Assembly: GCA_016649875.1 (NCBI GenBank)
Contig: JAENWW010000002.1
Span: 1 to 64,000, forward strand
Direction of reading: 5' to 3'
Length of the DNA: 64,000 nucleotides
Origin: Coriobacteriia bacterium
GTDB taxonomy: Bacteria > Actinomycetota > Coriobacteriia > WRKU01 > JAENWW01
Part shown: piece after piece, positions 33,173 to 42,318 of the stretch
How positions within the stretch are numbered: the stretch's first letter is position 1
How the letters are laid out: the number at the start of each line of letters is the position of its first letter
Notes under the pieces: generated by a model
What the model saw: the letters and a program-made list of their open reading frames with translations, nothing else
Told to the model about the DNA's origin: nothing
The model's database searches: none
Made by a program: the position numbers and the translations under genes

Positions 33173-35131
33173 CTACCAGATATGGGCTCGTAGCGATTCT
33201 GGACGTCTCATGGCGGAGCCTTCCGGAATGTCGAACGCCTCGGCAAACGCCGGGGTGTTGGAAAGCGGTGCATTCACGCGAAACCGTGCAGGAGAATGCG
33301 GGTCGATATTGACGAGCAGGCGCGCGTATTCATCGGTGTAATTCATGTGCCAAACGGTCGCCCATGCCATGAAGAATCGTTGCCGGGGAGTGAAGCCGTC
33401 AATCGGTTCGCCCGTGTCGCCTCCGACATCGCGCAGCGCGACAAGCGCGAGCGAAAGGCCGCCCAAATCCGCTATGTTTTCGCCCAATGTGAGGCGGCCG
33501 TTGACATGCAGGTCGTCGACGACTCCATAGGCGTCGAACTGGTCGACGAGCACGTGGGCACGACGATCGAATTCGAGGCGGTCACTCTCGGTCCACCAAT
33601 CGCGAAGCGACCCGTTTGTGTCGAAGTGGCTGCCCTGGTCGTCGAAGCCGTGGGTGATTTCATGACCGATGACCGCACCGATTGCGCCGAAGTTTACGGC
33701 ATCGTCGGCATCGGCGTAAAAGAACGGTGGCTGCAAAATGCCGGCGGGAAAAACGATTTCGTTGAGGAGCGGGTGATAGTACGCATTGACCGTATGCGGC
33801 GGCATGGCCCATTCGTTGCGATTGACAGGTTGCCCGAGGCGGCCGATTTGGCGGTCGTGCTCGAAAGCGGCGCAGCGCATGCGATTTTCGGCATACGATG
33901 TCCGACCGACGGTAAGCCCCGAGTAATCTTTCCACGTGTCGGGAAATCCGATTTTATATTTGAAATCCGCGAGCTTCTCAAGCCCTTTTGGCTTGGTGTC
34001 CTCAGACATCCACTCGGCGTTTCGAATCGAGTCGCCCATCGCCGAAAGCAGACGGTCGACCATATGTTCGCAGCGACTCTTCGATTCTGCGGAGAACGCT
34101 TCATCGACATAGAGTTGCGAAACGAGTTCTCCGAGGTCTGTGCTCATCGCGTCGAGGATCCGCTTCCATCGCGGGCGCATTTTTTTCTGTCCGCCCAAAG
34201 TGCGTCCGTAAAAGTCGAACGATTCTTGTTCAAACTCGGCGGGCAGGGCGGAGGCGTAGGCACGAATGAGATTCCAGCGCAGATAATCGCGCACGGTGCT
34301 CAAAGGGGCTTCGTCAAGTGTCGCTTGAAGACCGGTGAAGAACCCCGGATTGTCGATGCATACTGTCGTAACAGATGGGCTGAGCGCGGTGATGAGTGCC
34401 GTGAGCTTGAGCGTCGGCATCAAATCGTCGAGTGCGGATACCTCATAACGATTCATGGTGAGTTGAACGTCGCGCATTTTCTCGGCAGGATAGGAAACTT
34501 GTGCCAGGCGGGTTTCGAAAGCGACGATACGCTTTGCCGCGTCGGCCGCACTTTCTTGCGAATCGCCGAGATTCGTCAGTTGGCGTGCGATATGCGCCTC
34601 GTACGCTTCACGAAGCTGCAGGGAACGCTCATCGTCGCGAATATAGTAATCGCGTTCGGGTAGTCCGGTTCCGCCTTGTCCGACGTAGAGCAGATACGCG
34701 TCTGCATTCTCGAAATCAGGAGCTATACCGATATCCATGAGCGGGCCGACGCCGATTCTGTTCAGTTCGACCACGACCGCGCGCACATCTTCGAGTGAAC
34801 TGAGAGAGGATATCCGTGCGAGGAATTCGTCGAGTGGCGTTGTTCCCGCTTGCGAAATCGACGCCTCATCCATGGCGGAGGAAAAGTAGTCACCGGTCAT
34901 CTGCGATGCCGTGCCGTTCGCAGGGGAGTTTTCGGCGGCATCGTTTAACAGGCGATGCAAAATATCAAGGTTCCGCTCGTTGACTTCATTGAAAGCGCCC
35001 CACGAACCGTAGGCGGGCGGCACGGGATTTTCGACCGACCAGCCACCGTTCACATAACCGAAGAAGTCATCTGCCGGAGAGATCTCGGGATCGAAAAATG
35101 CAGGGTCGAGAGGATACAAGCTGTTTTTCAT
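33173..35131 (-). CDS. pepO: M13-family zinc metalloendopeptidase (PepO type)
   Basis: 652 residues, full length for the neprilysin/PepO family. Zinc site VIGHEITHGFDDQG (H-E-x-x-H) and the downstream third ligand in LGENIADLGG. The N-terminus DPAFFDPEISPADDFFGYVNGGW is typical. There is no signal peptide or membrane anchor, so it is cytoplasmic, degrading oligopeptides. The start codon overlaps the stop of the upstream nucleotidyltransferase gene by 4 nt (ATGA), an unusual partner. Confidence 0.93.
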   Translation of the reverse strand: MKNSLYPLDPAFFDPEISPADDFFGYVNGGWSVENPVPPAYGSWGAFNEVNERNLDILHRLLNDAAENSPANGTASQMTGDYFSSAMDEASISQAGTTPLDEFLARISSLSSLEDVRAVVVELNRIGVGPLMDIGIAPDFENADAYLLYVGQGGTGLPERDYYIRDDERSLQLREAYEAHIARQLTNLGDSQESAADAAKRIVAFETRLAQVSYPAEKMRDVQLTMNRYEVSALDDLMPTLKLTALITALSPSVTTVCIDNPGFFTGLQATLDEAPLSTVRDYLRWNLIRAYASALPAEFEQESFDFYGRTLGGQKKMRPRWKRILDAMSTDLGELVSQLYVDEAFSAESKSRCEHMVDRLLSAMGDSIRNAEWMSEDTKPKGLEKLADFKYKIGFPDTWKDYSGLTVGRTSYAENRMRCAAFEHDRQIGRLGQPVNRNEWAMPPHTVNAYYHPLLNEIVFPAGILQPPFFYADADDAVNFGAIGAVIGHEITHGFDDQGSHFDTNGSLRDWWTESDRLEFDRRAHVLVDQFDAYGVVDDLHVNGRLTLGENIADLGGLSLALVALRDVGGDTGEPIDGFTPRQRFFMAWATVWHMNYTDEYARLLVNIDPHSPARFRVNAPLSNTPAFAEAFDIPEGSAMRRPESLRAHIW

Positions 35132-35685
35132 TGAGATAGTCCTCGATTCACGTGGGTTTTTAAGCGTTCGATGACCGCTGGGTCGATAGTTTCTTTAGTG
35201 CTCCATTTATTTAGGGCTTCCCAGTCGATTTTGTTCTTCCGGGCAATGGCGATAGCTTGATCGAAGGACTGGTTATCTGTCCAATGAACGTAGGCCGCGA
35301 TGCGATCCATTATGCTTTGTGTCGGGGTCACAATTCTTAGCGTCCCGTAGTCGGTGTGTATGAGGTGCATATCTTGTTCAAGAATGACGGTTTCGCCGAA
35401 AGAAAGTGGACCAGGAGGGAACTCAAGATAATATTCCGAGTCAGGATGTTCGAACTGCCTAGTTCTGATGACTTGATGAAATCCTAAAGGAGCAATCGCA
35501 TCAGCAATGATGGAGTTTCTCTCGCTGGTAACAAAATCGAGGTCGAAACTCATATAGTCATTCATGCTGTAGATTGTTACAGCACCGCCCCCTGAAAGTG
35601 TGGCAATGATGCCGGCCGTCTCAAGTGTTTGGCTGACAATCGCTGCAATTTCTTCCAAAGTGGTTTCCTTGCCAATGGGTGTCAC
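35128..35685 (-). CDS. Nucleotidyltransferase-fold protein (AbiEii/MNT-like)
   Basis: 185 residues from GTG at 35685, two bases after the stop of the winged-helix gene. LSGGGAVTIY at 30-39 and D48-L-D50 in MSFDLDFV are the nucleotide and metal motifs of the minimal nucleotidyltransferase superfamily. C-terminal helices include QSIMDRIAAYVHWTDNQSFDQA. With the upstream regulator it has the architecture of a small toxin-antitoxin pair, although its short length and lack of the C-terminal AbiEii domain leave antitoxin or enzyme roles open. Confidence 0.7.
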   Translation of the reverse strand: MTPIGKETTLEEIAAIVSQTLETAGIIATLSGGGAVTIYSMNDYMSFDLDFVTSERNSIIADAIAPLGFHQVIRTRQFEHPDSEYYLEFPPGPLSFGETVILEQDMHLIHTDYGTLRIVTPTQSIMDRIAAYVHWTDNQSFDQAIAIARKNKIDWEALNKWSTKETIDPAVIERLKTHVNRGLSQ

Positions 35686-35687
35686 CG

Positions 35688-36026
35688 CTATAGCCTCTTT
35701 CCTGTTCGACGGGGCCGTTGTCGCTGACGAAAGTATTTCTTTACTTGGTCGTCGGGGAGAAGGTCAAGCTCGCGTGCAAGGGATTGGCGAAGATTTCTCA
35801 CTGAAGGGTTTCGATCGTTGAATTCAAAGACGCGGGTTTTTCCGACGGTGCGACTGACCAACACTCCGCTTGCCTCAAGCCGAATGAGCTGTCGGTAAAT
35901 GCTTGTCTGCTGTGTATCAAATATGGTCGCAATTCGGGAAGCGTATCCGGAACCGTATGCTTGGATGAAAAGCAAAACTTGTGCGGCGGCTCTATTTCCG
36001 TAAATTCCCTCTAATATCGGTGTCAT
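35688..36026 (-). CDS. Small winged-helix transcriptional regulator
   Basis: 112 residues. A MarR/ArsR-like winged helix spans about 8-75 (RAAAQVLLFIQAYGSGYASR, TQQTSIYRQLIRLEASGVLV, GKTRVFEFND), then a basic tail KKYFRQRQRPRRTGKRL. AAAGGACTCC precedes the ATG at 36026. It is first gene of a three-gene unit with the nucleotidyltransferase and pepO. Two palindromes in its promoter suggest it represses itself. Confidence 0.75.
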   Translation of the reverse strand: MTPILEGIYGNRAAAQVLLFIQAYGSGYASRIATIFDTQQTSIYRQLIRLEASGVLVSRTVGKTRVFEFNDRNPSVRNLRQSLARELDLLPDDQVKKYFRQRQRPRRTGKRL

Positions 36027-36050
36027 GACGGAGTCCTTTCGTTAATGTTG

Positions 36051-36093
36051 ATATTAACACATATTGTGTTTATATCAACACGTTATGTGTTAA
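36051..36093 (-). promoter_or_regulatory. Promoter with two palindromic operators for the winged-helix unit
   Basis: On the minus strand TTGATA (36073-36078) and TAATAT (36051-36056) are 16 bp apart. Two near-palindromes with AACAC...GTGTT arms lie at 36054-36072 and 36075-36093, 21 bp centre to centre (two helical turns). The first lies between -35 and -10 and the second covers -35. Confidence 0.55.
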
Positions 36094-36295
36094 TAAATAG
36101 TTCAAATAATCGGTGTCGATGTTTCAGTCGAGTTCGTAAAGCAATACATAAGATTGGCAAAATAGCGGTCGGTCCCTCTTGGCAAACCGGCATTTCCCTT
36201 TGCTTTTGCTATGCTTATAATAATATTTGTCGCTGTGACGTTTTCGTGACGCGAGGATACTATCGAGGACAAATAGGCAGAGGGGGACGACCCGT

Positions 36296-36994
36296 ATGTT
36301 TTTATTTATTTTGGTAATCTTCGCTATTCTTATTCCTCCTATGGTGTGGATGCTGATATTTTTCCTCGGATATAGGGATACAATTTATCGGCGCGAAACG
36401 GGTGCGCCATGGTTCAAAGTACGTTTCGATAAGGGCGCGCACGGAGAATATCTGAGTTTCCGCAAGTTGGAGAAAGTTCCCGGGCATAAGCGGTTTTTGT
36501 TCAATGTCTATCTACCGACCGATGCGGGCGGAACATCTGAAGTCGATCTCCTCATGATTCACCCGATGGGCATTTTCGTCATCGAATCGAAAAATTATTC
36601 CGGTTGGATATTCGGGAAAGACACCGACAAAATGTGGACGCAATCACTCGAAAACAGACAGAAGAATCGGTTTGCCAATCCTGTATGGCAAAATTCAGGT
36701 CACATCAAGCACCTCAAGGCTAATTTAAAGAGCTACAACGATGTCCCTTATTATAGTTACGTCGTCTTCAGCGAAAAATGCGAACTCAAAAAAATATCCG
36801 TGTCCAAAGAAAACACGTGGGTTCTTCAAAGACAGAACCTTGCGAAAGCGGTGGGGGCGACGGTAAAACAAACTCCACTCGCCCTTTCGTTGGCGGATAT
36901 AGGAAATATCTATGCTGAGCTCAACCAGTACGCGCATGCCACTGCCGCCCAAAAGCAGGCGCATATCGATGCGATACGGGAGAAGGATTACTAG
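36296..36994 (+). CDS. Membrane-anchored NERD-domain protein (nuclease-related)
   Basis: 232 residues. A hydrophobic anchor at about 2-24 is followed by a NERD domain. The restriction-nuclease-like residues are E51, D84 (SEVDLLMI), E97 and K99 (FVIESKNYSG). NERD proteins are predicted nucleases of unknown biological role. GAGGGGGACG lies upstream of the ATG. It stands alone between a 269-bp gap and a terminator. Confidence 0.85.
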   Translation: MFLFILVIFAILIPPMVWMLIFFLGYRDTIYRRETGAPWFKVRFDKGAHGEYLSFRKLEKVPGHKRFLFNVYLPTDAGGTSEVDLLMIHPMGIFVIESKNYSGWIFGKDTDKMWTQSLENRQKNRFANPVWQNSGHIKHLKANLKSYNDVPYYSYVVFSEKCELKKISVSKENTWVLQRQNLAKAVGATVKQTPLALSLADIGNIYAELNQYAHATAAQKQAHIDAIREKDY

Positions 36995-37004
36995 ACTCTC
37001 ACGA

Positions 37005-37040
37005 CAAAGCAGCAGGGAAAAGTTCCCTGCTGCTTTGTTT
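37005..37040 (+). terminator. Terminator after the NERD gene
   Basis: 15-bp perfect stem CAAAGCAGCAGGGAA (37005-37019) with 37023-37037, 3-nt loop, then TTT. The complement also has an A/T flank, so it may serve the convergent ABC operon too. Confidence 0.85.
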
Positions 37041-37103
37041 GATAAAGGTCGCATCAGTCGGGCTCCGTCGCCCGGGTCCGTGCGTGCGCTTTTTCGATGA
37101 TGC

Positions 37104-37991
37104 TTATTTAACTATTCCACCTTCGACGACGAGCTTTTCGGGAGATACGGCACTGCCGTAAACAGGTGCCAATGTCTTGGCGTAGTCTGCATGGAAGAAC
37201 TTCTCATTTCCGAGCGTCTTGGTCTCGGCATTAATCCAGTTCAGCAAGTCGGTATTGCCCTTTTTAACAGCAGGGGCGATGGTGTCTTGGCTGCCGAGGT
37301 TGTCGATGCCGGCGGAGTAGCCTTTATTCTTCAATGCCCACGCCAGTACTTCGGTGTTGTCGGTGGAGAAAGCGTCTCCACGTCCGTCGAGCAGCGCGTT
37401 ATAGGCTTCGGCGTACTGGTCGAATTTCAACAGTTTGACCTTCGGGTAGTTCTTTGAAAAGAAGGTCTCCGCAGTCGTACCTTTTGCAATGATCAAAGTC
37501 TTGCCGTTGAGTTGTTCGGGCTTTGTGATCTCAGACTTCGTCGGGCTGACGACGCCGATTGCCACTTTCATGTAAGGGAGAGCGAAATCTACGGACTGCG
37601 CACGCTCCGCGGTAACGGTGAAGTTCGCCAAAATGATGTCGACTTTGCCGGCCTTCAAATATTCGACGCGGCTCGCCGGCTCCACTGAAACGTACTCGGC
37701 CTTCACGCCGAGATCTTTTGCGATGCGGTTACCGAAATATACATCGTATCCTTGATAGACACCATTTGAGTCGATGTATCCGAATGGCGCTTTATCACTG
37801 AATACGCCGATGATGACTTTGCCGCTTTTCTTGATTTCAGCAACTGATCGTGCCTCCCCGGTCGTCGAAGTAGTGCTTGAAGCGGCACTTGTCGTTGCGG
37901 TTTTGCCCTTGGTTCCGCTGCATCCCGCAAGCAGGGCGAATGCTAGAACAAGCGTAAGTGCAAGTGCTGTGAATCTGATTGGTTTTTTCAT
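37104..37991 (-). CDS. Amino-acid ABC transporter substrate-binding lipoprotein (family 3)
   Basis: 295 residues from ATG 37991 with GAGGAACC upstream. Lipobox LLAGC at about 19-23, then a Ser/Thr-rich linker of about 25 residues. The family 3 solute-binding fold shows GVFSDKAPFGYID, GYDVYFGNRIAKDLG and YLKAGKVDIILANFTVTAERA. The ligand is a polar amino acid, with cystine/cysteine-like or glutamine-like both possible. Last gene of the four-gene operon. Confidence 0.9.
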   Translation of the reverse strand: MKKPIRFTALALTLVLAFALLAGCSGTKGKTATTSAASSTTSTTGEARSVAEIKKSGKVIIGVFSDKAPFGYIDSNGVYQGYDVYFGNRIAKDLGVKAEYVSVEPASRVEYLKAGKVDIILANFTVTAERAQSVDFALPYMKVAIGVVSPTKSEITKPEQLNGKTLIIAKGTTAETFFSKNYPKVKLLKFDQYAEAYNALLDGRGDAFSTDNTEVLAWALKNKGYSAGIDNLGSQDTIAPAVKKGNTDLLNWINAETKTLGNEKFFHADYAKTLAPVYGSAVSPEKLVVEGGIVK

Positions 37992-38008
37992 ACTGGTTCC
38001 TCTATTCA

Positions 38009-38761
38009 TTATTCGAAAGTAAACATATTCAAAAACTTCTGTGCTCGTTCGGTCTTCGGTTGAGTGAAGAACTCTTCGGGTTTGCCGGTTTCGACGATCT
38101 CACCGTCATCGATAAATATGATGCGGTCGGCAATCGCTTGAGCGAACTGCATTTCATGGGTGACGATTACCATTGTCATGCCACCCTTTGCAAGCTCAAG
38201 TATCACGTCGAGCACTTCGCGAACCATCTCGGGATCGAGCGCTGCCGTGACTTCATCGAAAAGCATGACTTCCGGCTCCATCATAAGGGCGCGAACGATA
38301 GCTACGCGCTGTTTCTGACCGCCGGAGAGCTGACGAGGATAAGCATCTCTTTTTTCTAAGAGTCCGACCCGGAGCAGTTTTTGTTCGGCGGAAGCCGTCG
38401 CTTCTTGTTTCGTTCGTTTCTGCACCTTGGTGGGACCGAGCAGTACATTTTCTAAAACAGTCATATTGGGAAACAGATCGTAGCTTTGGAATACCATACC
38501 GATTTTTTGTCGGATCAGGCTCCATTTCGTCTTCCCGTCTGTTATCGATTGCCCATCCAAAATAATTCTCCCGGACTGGATATCCTCCAGCCCGTTGATA
38601 CATCGCAGAAGAGTACTTTTGCCGCTGCCCGAAGGGCCTATCACCACGGTCACTTCACCGATATCGACCTTAAAGGATATGTCCTTCAGAACTTCGGCAT
38701 CTTCGTATTTCTTTTGCAAATGCTCGATTTCGAGCAATGTGTTTACATTTTTTGTCATCAT
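38009..38761 (-). CDS. Polar amino-acid ABC transporter ATP-binding protein
   Basis: 250 residues of the GlnQ/HisP group. Walker [10 protein letters not shown], signature [15 protein letters not shown], Walker [16 protein letters not shown]-loop [11 protein letters not shown] 38761 follows GAGGTG. It lies between the permeases and the binding protein. Confidence 0.93.
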   Translation of the reverse strand: MMTKNVNTLLEIEHLQKKYEDAEVLKDISFKVDIGEVTVVIGPSGSGKSTLLRCINGLEDIQSGRIILDGQSITDGKTKWSLIRQKIGMVFQSYDLFPNMTVLENVLLGPTKVQKRTKQEATASAEQKLLRVGLLEKRDAYPRQLSGGQKQRVAIVRALMMEPEVMLFDEVTAALDPEMVREVLDVILELAKGGMTMVIVTHEMQFAQAIADRIIFIDDGEIVETGKPEEFFTQPKTERAQKFLNMFTFE

Positions 38762-38768
38762 TTTCACC

Positions 38769-39446
38769 TCAATTCTTCCATTGTTTTTCTAATCTGCCGG
38801 CCAATTTGGAAATCGGATAACAGACGATGAAATAAAGGAAGAAAATGACCCCGTAGATCCACAATGCAGCATCGGGAGTGGTATAGCGGTTGGCATCGAT
38901 TATCTGCTGTCCGACCTTGAGAACTTCTACGACACCGATGAGAACGACGAGCGAGGTGGTTTTTATCATGCGTGTGGTCAGGTTTATGGCCGGCGGAGTC
39001 AGGCGTCGCAGAGTTTGGGGAATGACAACATAGCGATAGGCCTGTAGCTTTGTGAGGCCGAGCGCGGCGCTGCTGTCGTACTGATGTTTCGGGATTGAAA
39101 TCAGTGCGCTTCGGACCAAATCGCCCATTTCGGCGGTGCCCCACAAAGAAAAGACGATTATCGCCGAGGTCTGTCCGGAGAGGTCGATGCCGAACGCAGT
39201 GGTCAGCCCGAAATACACGAGGAACAACGACACCAACTGGGGCATCAGACGATTGAATTCGAGGAATATTTTGGTGAGAACTTTCGTTATCGGATTCTTG
39301 AGTGTCATCACCATGCCCAGCAAGACGCCCAAAACGAGGGAAATCGCCACGGAAACGAGCGAGATCTCGACCGTGACCCAGAGTCCGGAAAGCAGGCGCG
39401 TGAAGTTACTGCCCTCGAAGAGGACTTTAATTCCCAAATCCTGCAT
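38769..39446 (-). CDS. Polar amino-acid ABC transporter permease (2)
   Basis: 225 residues with about five spans and the EAA-type loop [27 protein letters not shown] precedes the ATG. It overlaps the other permease gene by 20 bp and forms a heterodimer with it. Confidence 0.9.
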   Translation of the reverse strand: MQDLGIKVLFEGSNFTRLLSGLWVTVEISLVSVAISLVLGVLLGMVMTLKNPITKVLTKIFLEFNRLMPQLVSLFLVYFGLTTAFGIDLSGQTSAIIVFSLWGTAEMGDLVRSALISIPKHQYDSSAALGLTKLQAYRYVVIPQTLRRLTPPAINLTTRMIKTTSLVVLIGVVEVLKVGQQIIDANRYTTPDAALWIYGVIFFLYFIVCYPISKLAGRLEKQWKN

Positions 39447-40095
39447 AGCGAAGCCTCCTCTCCAAGAGCGATGAGAGAAGCGAGATCGGCAACAGTACCA
39501 CCAAATAAGCGATTACCAACATGAGAAGAGCTTCGTTGGTTTTGTAATAGAGCCCGATGAGGTCCTTCGCGACATACATCAAGTCGGCTAAAGCAACGGC
39601 GCTGAACACGGAAGTTTCCTTTATGAGAAAGATGACGTTTGCAAAAAGGGCGGGAACGGAAACCGAGAGCGCTTGGGGTAATACGACATAGCGAACGATT
39701 TGCAGTCGGTTGAGACCGATGCTCATGCCCGATTCGATCTGGCTTTTCTCCACGGATTCAAGACCGCTTCTGAAAACTTCGGCCATGTAACTTCCGCCCA
39801 AGAACGTCAGACCGATAATCGCACACCCTTCGGAGCTGATGATGATTCCCAATTTCGGGAGACCGAAATAGAGGAGGAAGAGTTGGACGAGGAGGGGAGT
39901 GTTGCGCGATAGCTCGATATATCCCGATACGATACGACTCGCTACCGGGATTTTGAAGTAGAGGATGAGCCCGCAAAACAATCCGACGACGAGTGCGAAC
40001 AGAATGCCCCAAAACGAGATGGACAACGTCAATTTCGCGGCTGTGACGAAGAGCGGAGCATATGTTTTCATGAAGACGAGATCCAAAACTTCCAA
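39427..40095 (-). CDS. Polar amino-acid ABC transporter permease (1)
   Basis: 222 residues, HisM/GlnP type, with the loop ESGMSIGLNRLQIVRYVVLP. First gene of the operon. The start is uncertain: TTG at 40095 is too close to AAAGGG, TTG at 40083 has good spacing, and ATG at 40071 lacks a site. It differs clearly from the second permease, so this is a two-permease system rather than a homodimer. Confidence 0.88.
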   Translation of the reverse strand: MEVLDLVFMKTYAPLFVTAAKLTLSISFWGILFALVVGLFCGLILYFKIPVASRIVSGYIELSRNTPLLVQLFLLYFGLPKLGIIISSEGCAIIGLTFLGGSYMAEVFRSGLESVEKSQIESGMSIGLNRLQIVRYVVLPQALSVSVPALFANVIFLIKETSVFSAVALADLMYVAKDLIGLYYKTNEALLMLVIAYLVVLLPISLLSSLLERRLRYAGFGN

Positions 40096-40159
40096 CCCTT
40101 TCAGCTCTATCTCGATACGTTGCTCATATATTCATATAAATCATATATGAATAGTATGA

Positions 40160-40188
40160 TTTATAAACCAGTGGCATAGTCTTGTCAA
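40160..40188 (-). promoter_or_regulatory. Near-consensus promoter of the amino-acid ABC operon
   Basis: On the minus strand TTGACA (complement of 40183-40188), 17-bp spacer, TATAAA (complement of 40060+100 to 40165, that is 40160-40165). Just downstream, at about 40128-40150, ATTCATAT...ATATGAAT forms an 8-bp dyad, an operator candidate. Confidence 0.7.
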
Positions 40189-40298
40189 CTCGAAAACGAG
40201 AATAAAGGAGATTTGTCGAGTAGATTTCGAAAATCGAAAATGCGTCTGCGCTGTGAAATCGGTATCAAAAGCCTCTTTCATGTGGGTATAATCACCCT

Positions 40299-41171
40299 AT
40301 GGAAGAGGCGATCCTATATACCAGGGAACCCGAGCACGTCGTCGTGTGCGGGGTGTGCAACCATCGCTGCCGCATCAAAGACGGCAAGCGCGGCATCTGC
40401 GGTGTCCGCGAGAATAGCGGGGGCGTGCTCTATGCTTTGAACTATGGCAAGGCCGTCTCCGTGAGTATCGACCCCATCGAGAAGAAACCGCTCTTCCATT
40501 TCATGCCCGGCACGACCACCTACTCCTTCGCCACCGTCGGATGCAACTTCAAGTGTGACTGGTGCCAGAATTGGGAGATATCCCAGAGCTCGAAGCCGAA
40601 CGGTCTCATCATGGGGTCGGACATCAGCCCACAGGAGCATGTCGCTCAGGCGCTCGACTACGGGTGCCCGTCCATCTCATACACGTATACCGAACCGACG
40701 ATATTCATCGAGTACGCGCTCGATACGATGAAGGTGGCGCGCGAGGCCGGGCTCAAGAACGTCTGGGTGAGCAACGGCTATATGACCCCCGAGGCACTTG
40801 AGGCGATCGCTCCGTATCTCGATGCGATCAACGTCGACTTCAAAGGCCCCGATGATGCCGTCTACCAAAGGTATTGCGGCGGCAGGGCGAAGTTCGTGAT
40901 GGAGAACCTGGTTGCGATCAAGCGGCTCGGCATCCATCTCGAGATCACCACGTTGGTCATCCCGGAAGTCAACGACAGAAAAGACCAATTGCGTGCGGTC
41001 GCCGAGTTTATCGCCAAAGAAGTCGGCGAGGATGTCCCCTGGCATATATCCCGCTTTTTCCCGGCGTGGAAGATGCCGCAAACGCCGGTCACCCCCATCG
41101 AAACCCTTGAGCTCGCCGCCGAAATCGGTCGCGACCTCGGTCTGGAACATATCCATATCGGCAATGTCTAA
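40299..41171 (+). CDS. amrS: AmmeMemoRadiSam system radical SAM enzyme
   Basis: 290 residues. An N-terminal zinc/Fe-S-like part has CGVCNHRCRI and GICGVREN. The radical SAM cluster CNFKCDWCQNW is at about 83-93. Family segments are SYTYTEPTIFIEYALD, NVDFKGPDDAVY and HISRFFPAW. It is related to pyruvate formate-lyase activases, but in this three-gene context is the RadiSam member, whose substrate is not known. It is followed 11 bp later by the Memo-like gene. Confidence 0.88.
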   Translation: MEEAILYTREPEHVVVCGVCNHRCRIKDGKRGICGVRENSGGVLYALNYGKAVSVSIDPIEKKPLFHFMPGTTTYSFATVGCNFKCDWCQNWEISQSSKPNGLIMGSDISPQEHVAQALDYGCPSISYTYTEPTIFIEYALDTMKVAREAGLKNVWVSNGYMTPEALEAIAPYLDAINVDFKGPDDAVYQRYCGGRAKFVMENLVAIKRLGIHLEITTLVIPEVNDRKDQLRAVAEFIAKEVGEDVPWHISRFFPAWKMPQTPVTPIETLELAAEIGRDLGLEHIHIGNV

Positions 41172-41182
41172 GGAGGCAATCG

Positions 41183-41797
41183 ATGTTGGTATTCGGTGTG
41201 ATATCGCCTCACCCGCCGTTGATCATCCCTGAAATCGGCGGGGACGACCTCGTGAAGGTGAAGCGGACCGTCGAGGCTTTGGAGGCGGCCGCTGAGAAAC
41301 TCGGTGAAGCCGATCCCGAGAGGGTGATAATCATCTCGCCTCATCGTGATTACGGTTTCGAGGTTCCCCTCCATTACCTGCGCAAACATCTCCGTCAAGA
41401 CGTCGATATCGAGAAGATACTGGTGACGAACCCCTCGTACGAGTATTACTACGATACCGGCAAGAAGGTCGGAGCCCAGCTAAAGCTGGATGGAAGGAGA
41501 TGCGCCATCATCGCCTCGGGCGATCTGTCGCACGTCCTTGAAAGCGACGGCCCCTACGGATACCACCCCTCCGGTCCGGTAATCGACGACATCATCATCA
41601 AAGCGGTGCGCGAACGCGATGCGCAGGCGCTTCTCGATATCGATCCGGTCACTTTGGAGGAAGGCGCCGAGTGCGGTTTGAGGTCGATACTCTTCCTCTT
41701 GGGCGCGCTCGAAGGATTGGAAGTCGAATCCCGGGTGTTGTCCTTCGAGGGTCCTTTCGGTGTGGGGTATCTCGTTGCGACTTTTGAGGTGGAATGA
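41183..41797 (+). CDS. AmmeMemoRadiSam system protein B (Memo/LigB-like)
   Basis: 204 residues of the class III extradiol dioxygenase/MEMO fold: VISPHPPLIIPEIGG with the first His pair, VIIISPHRDYG, IASGDLSHVLESDGPYGYHP, and EEGAECGLRSILFLLGAL near the end. The metal-type His residues are kept, but enzymatic activity has not been shown for most members. AAGGAGG precedes the ATG. Three bases separate it from the AMMECR1 gene. Confidence 0.85.
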   Translation: MLVFGVISPHPPLIIPEIGGDDLVKVKRTVEALEAAAEKLGEADPERVIIISPHRDYGFEVPLHYLRKHLRQDVDIEKILVTNPSYEYYYDTGKKVGAQLKLDGRRCAIIASGDLSHVLESDGPYGYHPSGPVIDDIIIKAVRERDAQALLDIDPVTLEEGAECGLRSILFLLGALEGLEVESRVLSFEGPFGVGYLVATFEVE

Positions 41798-41800
41798 AGA

Positions 41801-42313
41801 ATGGACATTTTGGGACTGGCCGGAGAGGCCATACGACAGTATCTCGATACGGGTGCGACGATGTCTGTTCCCGACGGCCTGCCTCCGAGCCTGGATAAGA
41901 AGGCTGCGTGTTTCGTCACTTTGCATGAGAAGGACGGATCGTTGCGCGGTTGCATCGGCACGATAGAGCCGGTTCGGGAAAGCCTCGCCGAGGAAGTCAT
42001 AGAAAACGCGATATCCTCCGCTGCTTATGATCCGCGGTTCTTTCCGGTGATCCGTGAGGAGTTCGACGCGCTGGATGTGAGTGTCGACGTTCTAGAGCCG
42101 CCGGTGCCGACCACCGACTTGTCCGTGCTCGACCCGCAAATCTACGGGGTGATCGTCGCCACCGATGATGGACGCCGAGGTGTGTTGTTGCCTCATCTCG
42201 AAGGCGTCGACAGCGTCGCGGAACAGATTGCCATCTGTAGACAAAAAGGTGGGATCAGGCCTGACGAGAAGGTGCACATCTACCGATTCACCGTGGTGAG
42301 ATATGCTTCATAG
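41801..42313 (+). CDS. AmmeMemoRadiSam system protein A (AMMECR1 domain)
   Basis: 170 residues. AMMECR1 family: ACFVTLHEKDGSLRGCIGTI with the conserved L-R-G-C-I-G at about 48-53, ENAISSAAYDPRF, VDVLEPPVP and GRRGVLLPHLEGVD. Biochemical function is unknown. It completes the conserved trio. Its stop lies 5 bp from the stop of the convergent baeRF gene. Confidence 0.92.
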   Translation: MDILGLAGEAIRQYLDTGATMSVPDGLPPSLDKKAACFVTLHEKDGSLRGCIGTIEPVRESLAEEVIENAISSAAYDPRFFPVIREEFDALDVSVDVLEPPVPTTDLSVLDPQIYGVIVATDDGRRGVLLPHLEGVDSVAEQIAICRQKGGIRPDEKVHIYRFTVVRYAS

Positions 42314-42318
42314 ACGAA

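Noticed and set aside
33296-34663. Plus-strand open frame of 455 codons
   Set aside because: A shadow of pepO on the other strand; no family features.
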